Below, in pieces: positions 1 to 12,024 of a DNA stretch of 64,000 nt; positions within the stretch are counted from its first letter, which is position 1, and each line of letters starts with the position of its first letter. The notes below the pieces were generated by a model. It saw nothing but the letters and a program-made list of their open reading frames with translations, was not told the DNA's origin and ran no database searches. The translations under genes and the position numbers were made by a program. Location: the NCBI GenBank assembly GCA_020746875.1, contig JAGTJL010000009.1, positions 868,001-932,000 of the forward strand, read 5' to 3'. Source of the stretch: Rhexocercosporidium sp. MPI-PUGE-AT-0058 (lineage: Eukaryota > Ascomycota > Leotiomycetes > Helotiales).

Positions 1-386
1 AATTTATCGGTGATTCTCCAGGGTAGTTCATTGGCCGTTCTTGCTGTGTATCTTGCTCGTAGGATGTCTCCCGACCTTCTGATCTCGAGGCGGAAGGATC
101 CTCCCTTGCTGTGCTTCGTCGATGTCCCCGACGACGTTGCGAGGTATGACCACGACCACTTTGGTCATTCGCCCAAGCTGCATTGGCGCCACTCTGAGCT
201 TCTATTTTCCCAGCCTTTTCTTTCCGAGCTTCTTCTTTTAGACGTTGACGTTCTTCAGATTCTTCTGAGTTTGGCCCTGTCTGTCTGCCTGTTAACGCGC
301 CCCGAAATTCTCTGAGAAGCCTGCTTCGTCTGCTGGAAAGTAAGTGAGGAGCTTCTCTTGACGTTTCAGATGACTTACTTTCCCAT
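1..386 (-). CDS. Start of an unidentified charged protein, cut by the window edge
   Basis: I do not recognise the product. The reverse strand is open from the left edge to about 332. It reads a Glu/Arg/Lys/Ser-rich, probably disordered N-terminal region. Splicing a 46-nt GT-AG intron (378-333, donor GTAAGT, acceptor TTTCCAG) joins this frame to an 8-nt first exon, 386-379, that supplies the ATG. The protein then starts MGNRRSRLLREF. Gly2 followed by Ser6 fits the N-myristoylation rule (MGxxxS), so membrane attachment is possible. The gene diverges from the Hsp70-like gene, with 299 bp between the start codons. The remainder lies outside the window, so function cannot be judged. Confidence 0.55.
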
Positions 387-685
387 ATTCTCGGCTTCTA
401 GCTTATATTTCCATTAAATTTCAAAAGAATCTTTCCCTCCAGGGAGCAGGCTGAGTGCCAATATTTAGAGAGCTGAACCTTGTGGAACTGCTGCAGCTGC
501 ACAGGGGCACGGGCCTGGTGGCCTGGTCTGCTGTGGTCTGAAGGCTGAGTGAGCTGAGCTGCTGGGCTTCCCGTCCAGCTTTGCAGCACCACACCAGGAA
601 TTACTTTGGAAGGGTAGGCCTGAAGAGACCAACCTTCTTCTCCCAGCTTCGTAACTTCTCCAGTATTTTATTGGTTTCGCTATCA
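387..685. promoter_or_regulatory. Divergent promoter between the edge gene and the Hsp70-like gene
   Basis: This 299-bp gap separates two start codons facing away from each other. It is rich in CTG/CAG-like words around 485-575. I saw no clear heat-shock element array or other binding site that I could defend. Confidence 0.4.
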
Positions 686-3059
686 ATGGAAGCTCCAGAA
701 GTACAAGAACAACGTCTGGTCGTTGCGATCGACTATGGCACGACTTACACAGGTAGAAGAAGTCAGGCTGGCAAACACTCGCATCTGCTAACACTGAAAC
801 AGGAGTGGCAATTGCTACACCAACAGGCAACCGAGCGCACCTGAACGAGATCGATGTTGTCGAAGATTGGGGACCTGGGATGGGAAACTCGAAGAAAATC
901 CCAAGTGTCATATCCTATTCTCTCAAAACACAAAAAGGCGAGCAGCAGTGGGGAGCAGATCTAAGCCCTCAGGCTATCGCGATGGTGCATACCAAATTGC
1001 AGCTGGATGTTGTTGAGCCTGAAGCTGAGTTGGATTTGGTCTTACAGTCGTTGGATGGAATGTGGAACCTCGACTTTCAATACATCAAAAGCCAAGAAGG
1101 GAATCCTAAGTACACATGCAAGGGTCCCGAGGAGATTGTTGAGGATTATCTGAGCCATGTATTCGCGTTCCTCCTCGAAGCCGTGTCAACTTTCACAGTC
1201 GAGTTGAGGCGCGAGATACCAGTCGATATTGTTGCCACTGTTCCAGCAGTAAGATAACAAAATTTTCAAGCGTTTCAATTCTAACAACTGCTCGCTTCTA
1301 GGAATGGGGGTACAGAGCTAAGAATTCGACCTTTCGCGCGCTCGAGAGAGCCGGTTTCAACAGAATGACATTCCCGAACTTGAAAGATCTGTTACTAGTA
1401 TCAGAGCCGAAAGCTGCTGCTATTTACACGGCTCGGTATCTGAAGGAGGCAAACGGGGGCAATTTTCTCAGGGTTGGTTCCTGCTGAATTAGTACTTGAA
1501 CAATATGCTTACCAGCCAACAGCAAGGCGAATGTTTTGTACTTTGTGATGCAGGTGGTGGAACTGTCGTATGTATACCAGCCAGTGGTTCTCCAAGGAAA
1601 TAGAGCTAAAAGCATTTAGGACGTCGTATCTTACAAGGTCAAGCAGCTAGAGCCGACCTTTGAGATTGAGCCCGTAACATTAGCAACAGGCAAGTGATGC
1701 CAGTGGAAGGAGTATATTGGCTGTGAAAGTACTGACTTCAAGAGGGGCGAAATGTGGATCCATCTTCATCAACCTCGCCTTCAAGACCTGGCTCAGGAAT
1801 TTGATCGGACACAGACTCTACCAAGAACTAGATCAAGCACAACCGGTCGACAGAATTAGCTCTCATGATGCTGAAGGTGAAAGAATGCGTGCGTTGATGA
1901 AAACGTTCAACTTGTACAAACGAAAATTTCAGAAGGGGCACAGAGACATCAAGATCGACCTGCCAGAGCCTTTCGAGAACCTAGATCTAGACAACCGGGT
2001 TGTAGGGGGACAGATAACTATCACATGGTAAGTGGTTTGATGAGTTGATGAATCCTCTAGGCTGCTGACAGCCCCAGTGAGGAGATGGAATCCTTTTTCG
2101 AGCCTCGCGCGACCGTCATCGTCAACTTGATACAAGGCCAGGTAGAGCGAGTCGAAAGACTGCGAACCAAGCTCAAGGTACTCTAAGTTCCTGTGTCTTC
2201 GTTCTACTCACTGACAACTGGCCAGAACGTCTTCCTCGTGGGAGGCTTTGCAGAATCAAAGTACTTGCAGAGTTCAGTCAGTGAATCACTGAAGCTCCGA
2301 GGATTGGAATTGAAGGTCCCTGACACCTCGTAAGCAACTTTCCCCAGGATTAAATAGAGACGGAAAGCGATCCAAGAGCTAATTATTATTTTTCTGGATA
2401 GCTGGACCGCTGTTGTTCAAGGTGCTGCTATCTTCGGAATTGAGAAGTCAACAAATACTTCATCACTTTCCGTAATGAGCGCATGCAATCGAAGCTACGG
2501 AATAGGGATGTTTGTACCATTCTCAGAGTTTATGCATGACAGGAGAGATCGGTTCTTGGACCCTCTCACTAAAAAGGTAATGGCGAGAGAGCAACTCAAA
2601 TGGCTCATCAAGAAAGGCGATCTGATCCTGTCCGACGAGCCCAAGGAGGTCAGAGCTGGACCAATCGATCTCAACTTTACGGAGACTGCATCTAGGAGAG
2701 GTACCATTCCCATCTATTCATACGATGGAAATGACACTCCAGACCGACTGTCCGTTTACGAAAATGGTGAGTCGGGATCGAATCGATCGATGAAGTTGGA
2801 TTTCTTCTTCACAGTGAAACAGTCACTAATTTTCGTAGATTTAAACAAGTGTCTTACTATTCACTACGATTTGAAAGACATACCGACGCAGGAGTTTCAG
2901 TATCACAAAGCTGTTGGCAATGATCCGCCATTCTATGTTGCATCACTTGAGTTGGCAATGACAGTTGCTCCGCAATCGATCCACGTTGCTCTGTGTCTTG
3001 GTAAACGGATTGTGTATACGGCAGAGATAAGAGACGCACTATCAGAGACTTTGGCGTAG
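686..3059 (+). CDS. Hsp70-like / actin-like ATPase domain protein
   Basis: Ten exons give 623 aa: 686-752, 803-1248, 1302-1472, 1523-1567, 1620-1689, 1745-2027, 2078-2177, 2226-2329, 2402-2766 and 2839-3059. The actin/Hsp70 nucleotide-binding motifs are in order. Phosphate-1 is IDYGTTYTG (about residues 15-23), phosphate-2 is DAGGGTVD (237-244), and the adenosine motif is FLVGGFAESKYL (397-408). The C-terminal part does not look like a canonical Hsp70 substrate-binding domain and has no EEVD end. It therefore belongs to the large divergent Hsp70-like family of filamentous fungi rather than to the SSA/BiP chaperones. Clients are unknown, and no signal peptide is seen, so it is probably cytosolic. 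Intron 5 (1690-1744) uses a GC-AG boundary. Removing intron 9 (2767-2838) keeps the frame, so a naive model would retain it as coding sequence. Confidence 0.9.
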
Positions 3060-3279
3060 ATGAGCTTAGTAATTTAAGTGTCTGGAATGATTCGGTACTT
3101 GGAGAATTTATTGGGTTTGTAACTTTACGAAGAGCTCGACAGTCTGCATCCATCGACTTTTCGACCAGTTTATATGGAGTCTGGGATTTCTCGAGTTCGT
3201 AAGATGTAGTACCGATTCAGAGACTGTGTACATTCAAGGATCTCCTCAATAATATACCGCGTCTTTAGACACCGTGTTT

Positions 3280-4200
3280 TCATTCTCCTCTCTCTCTAAT
3301 TTGAAAGTCCTGCGGCGCATTGGCTCCTCTGTTATATCCTGACACGTCTCGCATCGGTGCCGCTGCAGTCGTTGAACCGCTTGAGCCACTCGGCGCTCTT
3401 GATGGTCGAGACCGATATCTTCGAAAGTATATGATCAGACAGGCAACAAACAAGAGCAACAGCACACCTGCAACTGTGCCACCTGCTATCGCACCAGTTC
3501 TCGCTGCTCCGTGAAGACCTTGTTTATGTGTAGTTGATGTGGAATTCGAGGAAGGTATGGAAGAGCCTGACGGTACTGGTATTCCAGAGGTACTTCGTGG
3601 TGGTAATGTAGATGTAGAGATTGTCGTGAGTTGTGATGTTGATATGGCTGTGCTGTCTGCGGATTCTGAGATGGTGGCAACTGTGACAAAAGGTGCACTG
3701 GAAGTGTTGTAGAAATCGACAGGGTCTACACAGCCAGATTGACAGCCATTGCTCTCGAAACAACTACCTAGCTGTCAGAAGTTATAAAAGTAGGGGATAT
3801 GGAGTTCAGGAAAGGGGCAGGAAAAGGAACTCTGAGAAGTATCCAACCCTGGTGTGATGTATGGTAAGGAAATTTATCTTCACTGACTAGGTTTCGTTAG
3901 AACCACAATAACTACAAGTCTGAAGTCAGCGTTGACCATTGGTATTCAGAACGAACATTCTCACCCATTGATACTGCAACAACTCCTTCCCTGCATAGGC
4001 AAACATGTTTTGTCTTCATGTTGGCTCCCGCACTCTCCACCTGCACCTGGGAGTAATGACATTGAGGTTACGATATAAGGCTGTGGGGTCTGGTACTCGG
4101 GTGAGATGTCGCAAACCACGGACGAATCGTGTAGAGAGAAAATTATTCCTGTGACTGTATTTACAACAAAGATCAGATTGTTGTGGATTGATGCGAACAT
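3280..4200 (-). CDS. Chitin-binding (hevein-like) membrane-anchored surface protein
   Basis: Exons run from about 4200 to 3965, then 3911-3888 (24 nt), then 3763-3280. The spliced product has a hydrophobic N-terminus and a Cys-rich module: ECGSQ, then RSCCSINGYCGSNETYC, then NGCQSGC. This matches the hevein/chitin-binding type 1 pattern. A Ser/Thr-rich stalk follows, then one membrane helix (GGTVAGVLLLLFVACLIIYF) and a basic cytoplasmic tail starting RRYRSR. This is the layout of wall-sensor or Mid2-like fungal surface proteins. The role is probably binding chitin at the wall; this is inferred. The start is uncertain. An alternative model begins at 4277, with an intron 4198-4155, and gives a more hydrophobic leader (258 aa in total). 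Confidence 0.7.
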
Positions 4201-5655
4201 AAAATAAGTGCATTAGGTATCATGGATAAGGCAGGAGCAAAAAGTGCACCAAGTATGGAACCTTGAGGGGAGCCCATGGGAATTTGAGGCTTTCGGGCTA
4301 AGGCTACAGTGCATCAAGGACCCAATTATAGGCGCTGTCATGAAACGGCAGGCTGTGAATCAATATTTGAAAACGCCACAAAGCTAGATATGGTGGTGCG
4401 AGAGACGGGTAACACTTTCCTGGCTGTGACTGCAGGAGCTGAGATGACGATGATCTAGATCGAGAATAGAAGTAGTGCCCTGTCGGTGTGCTAAAGCGCT
4501 GTTGGACTTTGGCGGGTCTGGATGCCTTTCACACGAAGATCCGCGCTCCCCGCCCCCTAACTTACCAATCATCTTCGAAATTGGAAAACGACAGCCCGAA
4601 ACGTTAATAAGTGGGACAAATCATGTTCAAAACGATGTTGGATCAAATATGTTTATAAGAATTAGAGGTGAAACGCGTCATTTGGATCTTAATAGCTATT
4701 TCGCCATCCGACCAAACTATTTAACAGCAAAATGATACAGAGACAGACATCACGATAAAACCAGCATGTATTCTGTCCTCGTTGTTAACGAACCACTTCT
4801 GCTGAAGCCTGTAGAAAGATCAGAGGCACGAACCACAACTTTAAGCAATTCCAAATATACGGATATATCTCATGAAGTTTGCATGCCGTCATCGCTTCTT
4901 GTTATAGAGAAGGTAACTATATATTTGGACAATATGAGTTTATTCTAAGCTTACTTCAAGGCCCTGGTGGCCCTTGAAGTCTGGAAAGCAGTGGAAGCAA
5001 GCGAGCGAAATCGATCCACGAAACAATAACTTATTATCTGCAACTGCTAAGAGCCACCCCCACCATAAACCTTTGTACTTCATTGCAGAAAGAGACAGTA
5101 ACGAGATCGTTTAGCAATACTTGCCTACTGATCTCCGTTGTTGACGTTTTCTACCTCCAGCATCTCAATCGACGATTTTTGCATCCTCGCTTAGCACTAA
5201 GCGAAAACAATAGAAGGGCATTGTTACGGAACGCGACTGAAAGGGCGCATGAATGGTTGTGGAGCGTGATGGTAGCCTGGACGGTATGCAGCCATTTCAA
5301 TCCAATTTTTGTGGTCCAATTGAGTAACGTTAGAATTGAGAGTGTTAATCAGGAAGGCATCGGAGGTAGCTAGATACAGAAGGTCGCATTATTATAGATG
5401 ATAGTACATATACGTTTATACATATTTTTCACGTATAAACCCCAGAGGACCTAGAGTGATTGGCTCCTCGAGCTCTCTAGAGACTGCTCAACCAAGAAAT
5501 TATATACAAGAAGAATTTTTGACGCCGCATTGTAAAGACCGGAATATACCCAAATTGCCTGAATCCCTTCCGTAGGAAACGCCGATGACCCAATGGTATC
5601 CGTGAGACAAGTTCACAAGCGTCACCAATCCATGACTGTCCACAGTACAAATCGA
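4201..5655. other. Intergenic, no supported gene
   Basis: This holds the upstream region of the chitin-binding gene and the 3' flank of the Zn2Cys6 gene. Open frames are short and unlike proteins. A small hairpin sits at about 4952-4980, with 9-bp arms ACTTCAAGG / CCTTGAAGT. Confidence 0.5.
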
Positions 5656-8600
5656 TCAGCCATTCCCACTTCCCATATTCATATCAACATTTCCAGTCAT
5701 CCCTCCACCCGCAGACATTCCAACCTGTGTCGTCGTCCCATTGTCAAAGAAATTCAGTACATCCTGCGGTAGATACTCCAACCACGGCATCATTTCCCCA
5801 CCCATAGACGTCATATCAATCTCCTGACTCTCCATCATCATATCACCGACATTTCCCATGAAGTTCGGGCCCGGGAAATTATTTTGCGAGAAGTCGTACG
5901 AGCCAGGATCTTGGCGGTTGTTTGGGGATGTCATGTTCTGGTCGTAGGAGTGGTGTGAGGTGGGGGTATTGTGGGCGAATGGTGAGCTTTGCAGACCAAG
6001 GAGCATCTCTGCGTCTGACGTCGAGGCAGAATCGACTGTCATTGAAGAGTATTTCGGGGCTGGAGGTGGCATTGGTTGCGAATTCTGGCGGCGTGGTGCT
6101 GTGAAAGTGGGATATCGTGGTTGGTAGGATGTGGAGGTAGAAGAGGCTGTCGCTTCCGGAAGACTCTGTCGGATAGGGTCATAAATCATATTCCCTGCGG
6201 GTGCGGGAGGAGGGGGTGGTGGTTGGGGATTGTCGCCCGCCATGTTTTGATACATAAATGTAAGATTAGAACTTGGGGAATTTGTCGTGCCTGTCAACGA
6301 CCACCCGATAGCTTGTGACGGATCAATAGCTGGTGATCCTGGCAAATTATCCATTCGAGGAGATCGCAAATCAGGGAAGCGGCCGGGAGCTGGTGCAGCC
6401 AGCTTTCTTTGCCAGCTAGGTATCAGATCATGTTTGACCTTTGTGCTTTCGTATTCCTGTTCGGTATAGGTTTCTGGGTCCCAAATCCCTTTCGCTTTCT
6501 GATCAAGGGCCACTAGAATATATCTTGTTCCGGCCCAGTACGTCTCCAACTGTTGTAGAGCTTTATAACAGCATTGGTAATTTTGATTCGCAGCCGAAGC
6601 AAGGAGGGTGTGCTTCTGTTTCTGCTCATTAGATACGTTCTTCAAGCTAGGATCCTTGAAATCGAGGGCTTTGTCGCCATTCCGTGGAGGACTTACGTCT
6701 CGTGAAGCAGGCTGCGAAGCTGTGTGCGCAGCAGACTCCATGAGAAAGGCGGTGGCCGCAATATACATGGGTTGACTCGTGAATGGGTTGCCGATGAAGC
6801 TTCTTGGGTCGATCAATTCCGCGAAAGCTAGAATATCAGCGACTGTCTTAGCTGAAGACATGCTGAGTTCTCGGCTGTGTGGGAGAAGTGAGAGAATTTG
6901 GCCTTCGAACGAGTGCATCAATGTTGGTTGGTGTAGCAGCATGATTAGGGTATGGAACCAGAAGTGGACCTGAATCTGTCAGTGGAAATATGAGAAAAGG
7001 GACATTCAAACTCACCAGAATGAAGTTTGTTCCCTCTCCAGACTTGACATAATGTTGGAAATTTGCGGCGTTGAATGTCAACCTCTGATCAAGTCTTTGA
7101 TACAGCTGGGTGAGATCTTTTTCCATGCCTTGAAGACCCTCGATTCTCTTTGGCGTAACATCCTTTGCATCTCTGATGTTATTCAACAAATCTGACACTC
7201 GACCATACAAATGTATGATCTGTATCAAAGCAGGGAAAGGATTCGGCCATCCACTGTCAGCATTGGATGTGATCTCTGGGAACGACAATTCAAAGTCCTC
7301 ATCCCTCAAAGTGACAGGTCTTCCAGTTCCTGATGAGATGACTCGATCGAGCATGAAGACAGCCCATAGTGTATCGATCCTTTCCTGCTCCACCTCTTTC
7401 ATTTCTTGGACACTAATTGGGATGGGAACATCTGAGTGTGTTGAGTCAGTACTTGATCGGTGGTATCCAGGATCCTTCTGCCCTTGATATTTGACGCCGT
7501 CGAGTTTCTGAAGACCTAGATCCACGGCCATTCGAATCGAACATCCCAAATACATCCACAGTGCACTGTCCTGATTGGCACCAAATCCCTCATATGCAAG
7601 GAGGAGGCAGGCCTGAACTGCTGCTACTGTGGGACATGGGAATGTATCAACCACAGCAGCTTTGGCCCTTTGAGCAAAGCCATGTCCATACTCTGATTTC
7701 GGTAGCAAGTTATCAGGGTGTCCAATAAGCAGCGGATGGTCTGAAAAACGTGCAGCCAGGCTACAAACGGCATCCACGAGGATGGGCTCGACAGATTTCT
7801 CCTCCACACGTTGAATGAAGGACTTCTGACGAAGGAAAGGGTAATTTGATCCTAGGTGAGCGAAGAATGTTTCCACAAGATGAATGATCAATCTGTTGAC
7901 GGGCAATGGGTCATTCTGATCGTATATCGGCATATCGACGGCAGATCTGGGCTCTGGTCCAGCTTGTGTTTGGTTGCCTCCGTATCCAGAACTTCCAGCT
8001 CCCATACCATTTGAGCCTGGAGACACTGCAATGTTAGTACTGTACAACTCTTTTTGCACCATGACATACTGGCAACTGAAGATCCACCTGTACTCCTCCT
8101 ATGTTCTCTGACCGAAACTACCATTTGCTTGAAGCCTGGAACGATAGCTGTGGGACCAAAGTAACGAAAGTACGGGACTCGATGGTTCTCATGAGGAAGG
8201 GCGGGTGATCGTTCAGCTGAATTGTCAGTATTTAGTCCTGTCCTTGCTTCAACTCAACATACCTGTTGGGCTATGCGCCTCATCAGAGAACACCGCACTC
8301 TCCCTGTAGTCCAAGAAGGATCCCGTCCCTTTTCCCCTGTCTCGTGTATCCTGTCGTTTTGGAGGACTAGGATTATAGGTAGAATAACTCTGCTGCTTCG
8401 AATCCATCCTCTTTAGATCTGGGTTTGCGCCTGAATAACTCCCCTGAGATGGTCGTTGCATCTGTCCATTCTCCCCTCTCGCCGCAGCACCATCTACACT
8501 CCTACTCTCCTCTTCTTCCTCTTCCTCATCGTCGTGATCTCTCCGCGAGCCATTGTCACTCCCCTTCCTCTTCATATTTCCCTCTGGTCCCTCAGCATAC

Positions 8601-8980
8601 CCCATACAATCATGTCCATTGTCCGTACACGTCGAGCACAAAGGTCTCTTGCCATCACATCTTGTTTTACGCTTGCGACAAGTCCGACATCTGCACAATT
8701 ACCCATCAGCTCAACTATCCCATTCATCACGTAAAGCTCGCAGAAAAATATCATCGTGCGCGTCACATCAAGCGCGAGCCCCAACTCAACACACCCAGCC
8801 CAAGCGCAACATAGGGGAAACATACGCTGCATTGATCCGTCTCCTCTTGGGTGGTGGCTGGCCCTCATTGTTCACGAACCGGATCTGCTTGGGCGGTGGA
8901 AGCTGCTGCGCTGGAGATGCTGCCCCATTCGCATGATTCGCAGCTGGGGTTGCGCCGCTGGTTGGGGAGTTCGCACTCAT
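5656..8980 (-). CDS. Zn2Cys6 transcription factor, 1017 aa
   Basis: Five exons: 8980-8826, 8690-8263, 8216-8070, 8025-7016 and 6969-5656. The binuclear zinc cluster spans residues 53-80, with cysteines at 53, 56, 63, 70, 73 and 80 (CX2CX6CX6CX2CX6C). It is preceded by a basic stretch, PPPKRRRIN, that can act as a nuclear signal. An acidic Glu run and a Ser/Gln-rich linker follow, then the conserved block YFRYFGPTAIVPGF and the fungal transcription factor middle homology region (Fungal_trans type). The last exon ends in a Pro/Ser/Met/Asn-rich putative activation tail. It is a nuclear DNA-binding regulator; the target genes are not deducible. The zinc cluster is split by the first intron just before Cys53. 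No adjacent pathway gene is obvious; the downstream neighbour is an amylase. Confidence 0.92.
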
Positions 8981-10322
8981 CCCTGACTCCGCTCCTCAGG
9001 GCGACACATTCGATTATCGATTGTCAAGGCACATCGTCCGGCGCTGCAGATGCTCTGCCTTGGGGAGTACTGATGTGTGGAGTCGCGACAAAGCTTGGAG
9101 GGACTTGGAAATCGAGATGCGGAGGCGGGGAAAGGTGTGAGCGGAGGTGGATTTGCCCTGGGATGAAAGCTGGAGAGCTTTCTAGGCGGAAGTTAAGTAG
9201 AGAGAGGTGGAGAACTGCCGGGGGCCTGGACTTTTGGTGCTGATGCGCTAATTTGTTACTTCAAATTTAGACTTTGAGCAAGATATCTGTTGATACTAGA
9301 ACTCTCTTCGACACAGATCTATGATCTACAGATATTTCGAAAGTATCTTGGACGATCCAAGTTAGTTCTTCTTGACTCGAATTATTTGGAGCTGTCTGTA
9401 ACACGGAGGCTGCAATGCCGAGGCCCAGTTCAGCAGTAATTCATTAGATCATGCACCTGGAGAAATTCCAATTGGGGGAATCATCTTCTGTTGAACAAAC
9501 AAAGGATGACATGGTCTTGGCTCTGGAGAAGCATGATGTTCCTTTTCATGCGCAATCCTCCTGAGCTTGAGATTTGGCTGTTTTGCGTGGTGTTCTTTCT
9601 CGGAGGATATGTCCGTACGGCGCGTAAGTCTCATCACCCTCGTTTTCACCCTTTTCTCTAGCGAGAAGCTGGTGTCAACAACATGTTGTGGTACAAGCCT
9701 CCCTATCGCATTCTAGCTTGAGAATGTCTTCCACTAGACGTGGAAGACGCTTTGACTGGGGAAGTTTGGAAGACTGTACTGCAAGTTTTTGAGGAGTGAG
9801 AATTCCCGGTTGTGTTGGTGCGTTTGTGATTTTGTGGGGTGATTGGGGGAATTGAAATGAAATGAAGGAACTTCACTCTAAAAATCTGTGCTTTCATGAT
9901 TGGCTTGGTTACAAATGACAAATGACATCTACTTCAATTTTGTTGCCGAAAACGCTTCCTAGATTCAAATTCCGCAGCAATAAGCACAGGTTTCATTAGA
10001 AGAGGCTATAGAGAGAATCTGGAGTAATTTAGGTAGGCGAGACTAGAGTAAGTCTACTGGAGTAGATGAAATGAAGTCAATCTTGTATTGATGTCATATT
10101 CATGTTTGCAGGTAAAAGCCATGAATGAGAAAGAAGAATCAATTATCATATTCGTAAAGAGTCTAACCAGCCTTGCTATATATCCAATTCAGCCCAATGC
10201 CACCTTTCCCAAAGAGACTCATTATAATGTGGCAATCTAGAGTAGCTCAACTACTTCTTCTTGTAGATGTCATCATCACTATCACAATCAGCACACATTA
10301 CTCCTTGTGGAATGGAGAAAAC
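8981..10322. other. Intergenic, no supported gene
   Basis: Upstream region of the Zn2Cys6 gene (right side of its start codon) and 3' flank of the amylase gene. The sequence is AT-rich between 9240 and 10200. Open frames are short and of random composition. No repeat or RNA gene is seen. Confidence 0.5.
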
Positions 10323-12024
10323 TTACAACTTCCCAAATTGGTCTCTTCCCTCAGCATCCTTGTTCACCCAGACACTAAGACTGACACCAGGACAGGTGAA
10401 AACACCGAATCCCTCTCCATCAATCTCAACTTCACCCTCGCCCCATCCGAGAACATCAGTCCATTTCTCACCAGCGTGCATCTCACCCACATGCATCCTC
10501 TTCTCACCGGGACCAGCATTGCTCATCACAGTAGCACACCCGAATCTCTTGTCCCAGGTTCCGTATCTGACCCATCCAATACAGGTAGCATAGTCGAAGT
10601 AATCGGCTTGCTTACCGTAGGCGTAAAGTTTGCGAGCCAGAGTGAGAGATGGGAGGGCACCGCCACATGATGGTGGGAATGGGTGCTCGCCTTGGATGCC
10701 GTAAAGATCGCCGTAGAAGACACAAGGATAACCGGTGTTGCGGAGGAGGATGAGAGCGTAGGCGAGGGGTTTGAAGAATGGTTCGATGGCAGCTTCGAGG
10801 GCTTGGTATGGTTGGGTGTCATGGTTCATTACCAATGTCTATCATAAAATTAGCATGTCCATTGGGGATGGAGATATATTACATACCACAGCATTTACGG
10901 GCTCGGTCTGGACCAAAGTGTCATCAAACACTTTTCTCAAATCTCCCCCCTCGGTCTTACTCAATTTACTGAAGTTGTACACCAATGGCGCATCGAACAG
11001 ACTGAACTTCTTGCCCATACGTTGCAGGTAGGCACTCATGTCAGCCAAACTGTCTTTCCAGAATTCGCCAACGAAGAACCAGCCCTCGCCATGTGTCTCA
11101 TCCAATTTCGTGATGAACTCTCTGAGGAAATCCTCGCTGAAATGCTTCACAGCATCAAAGCGAATACCCTTCAGTGTAATCTCTTTGCTGAGCCAGACTC
11201 CCCAATTAATCACATCCGATCTGACCTCCGCATGCGAGTAATCGAGATCAGCAAACATGAGGTAATCATAATTGCCCTTCTCGGAATCAACATCGTCACC
11301 ATCAGCCCAGCCCTTGGTCTTGTCTCCGAGAATCTTGTAGATGGCAGTTTTGTTGTTCTCGGCATTGTAATCCGTTCCGGAGAAGTGATACCAGTGGTAT
11401 TTCTGCTTGGAGTATTGGTCTTTTCGGCCGGGGAAGTCAAAGCCTAGCCAGGCGTCGATTTGGTAAGGGTCTGAGATCGTCTTGTTGCGGTCGTCAGAGT
11501 CGACTTCTTGAGCTTCACATTTCTCTTTGTGGTCTGCCGCAGCTTTGTGGTTGAGGACTGGAAGTATTGTTAGCAGAGAGTTAGCAGTTTTGTGAGTATC
11601 GTTGAATTACCAGCATCCCAGTAGATTCCAACTCCCACCTCATTGGCCTTCTTCACCATCGCTACAAGCTCTTCTTTTGTACCCCATTTTGTTCCCTTCG
11701 ATCCCTTTTGATCGAACTCACCCAAATCGTACAGATCGTAGATATCGTAGCCGTTTCCTGATGGGGATGAAGCTTTGCATCCGGGAGGAACCCAGATGTT
11801 GTCAATTCCAGCAGCCTTGAGCTGGGGAATGTTGTCGTGTAGGCGGACCCAATGCTTGTGGTCGTCAGGAACGTACCATTCGAAGCCTTGCATCATGGTC
11901 ATGTTCTCCGGAGTGGGAGTCTGCTCTATGGAGGGTGTCAGGAGTGAAAAAATGATTGATAGGGAAAGAGGCAATAGTAGAAGCAAATGAGGAATTGGGA
12001 GAAGTATCTACCTGAGTCTACCAT
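10323..12024 (-). CDS. Alpha-amylase, GH13 (GH13_5 type), cytosolic
   Basis: Four exons (12024-12012, 11925-11611, 11557-10887, 10838-10323) give 504 aa. All four GH13 signature regions are present: DAVLNHK (about 108-114), GIRFDAVKHF with the nucleophile Asp (about residue 243), FFVGEFW with the acid/base Glu (about 271), and MNHDTQP (337-343). The start MVDSEQTPTPENMTMMQGFEW leads straight into the catalytic barrel, as in bacterial and fungal intracellular amylases. It should hydrolyse alpha-1,4-glucan. In fungi this subfamily is known from Histoplasma AMY1, needed for alpha-1,3-glucan synthesis. Translating upstream of exon 2 without splicing gives a hydrophobic, signal-like stretch. It lacks an ATG and lies in the 86-nt first intron, so I treat the enzyme as non-secreted. 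Confidence 0.9.

Noticed and set aside
5083..5373. 96-codon forward frame
   Set aside because: Random-like composition with no supporting neighbours or splice sites.
8425..8936. Forward open frames of up to 129 codons
   Set aside because: They are antisense to the exons of the Zn2Cys6 gene and reflect its codon pattern.
11926..11986. Secretion signal on the amylase
   Set aside because: The hydrophobic stretch begins at a TTG, not an ATG, and lies in the first intron; the spliced start at 12024 has no signal.
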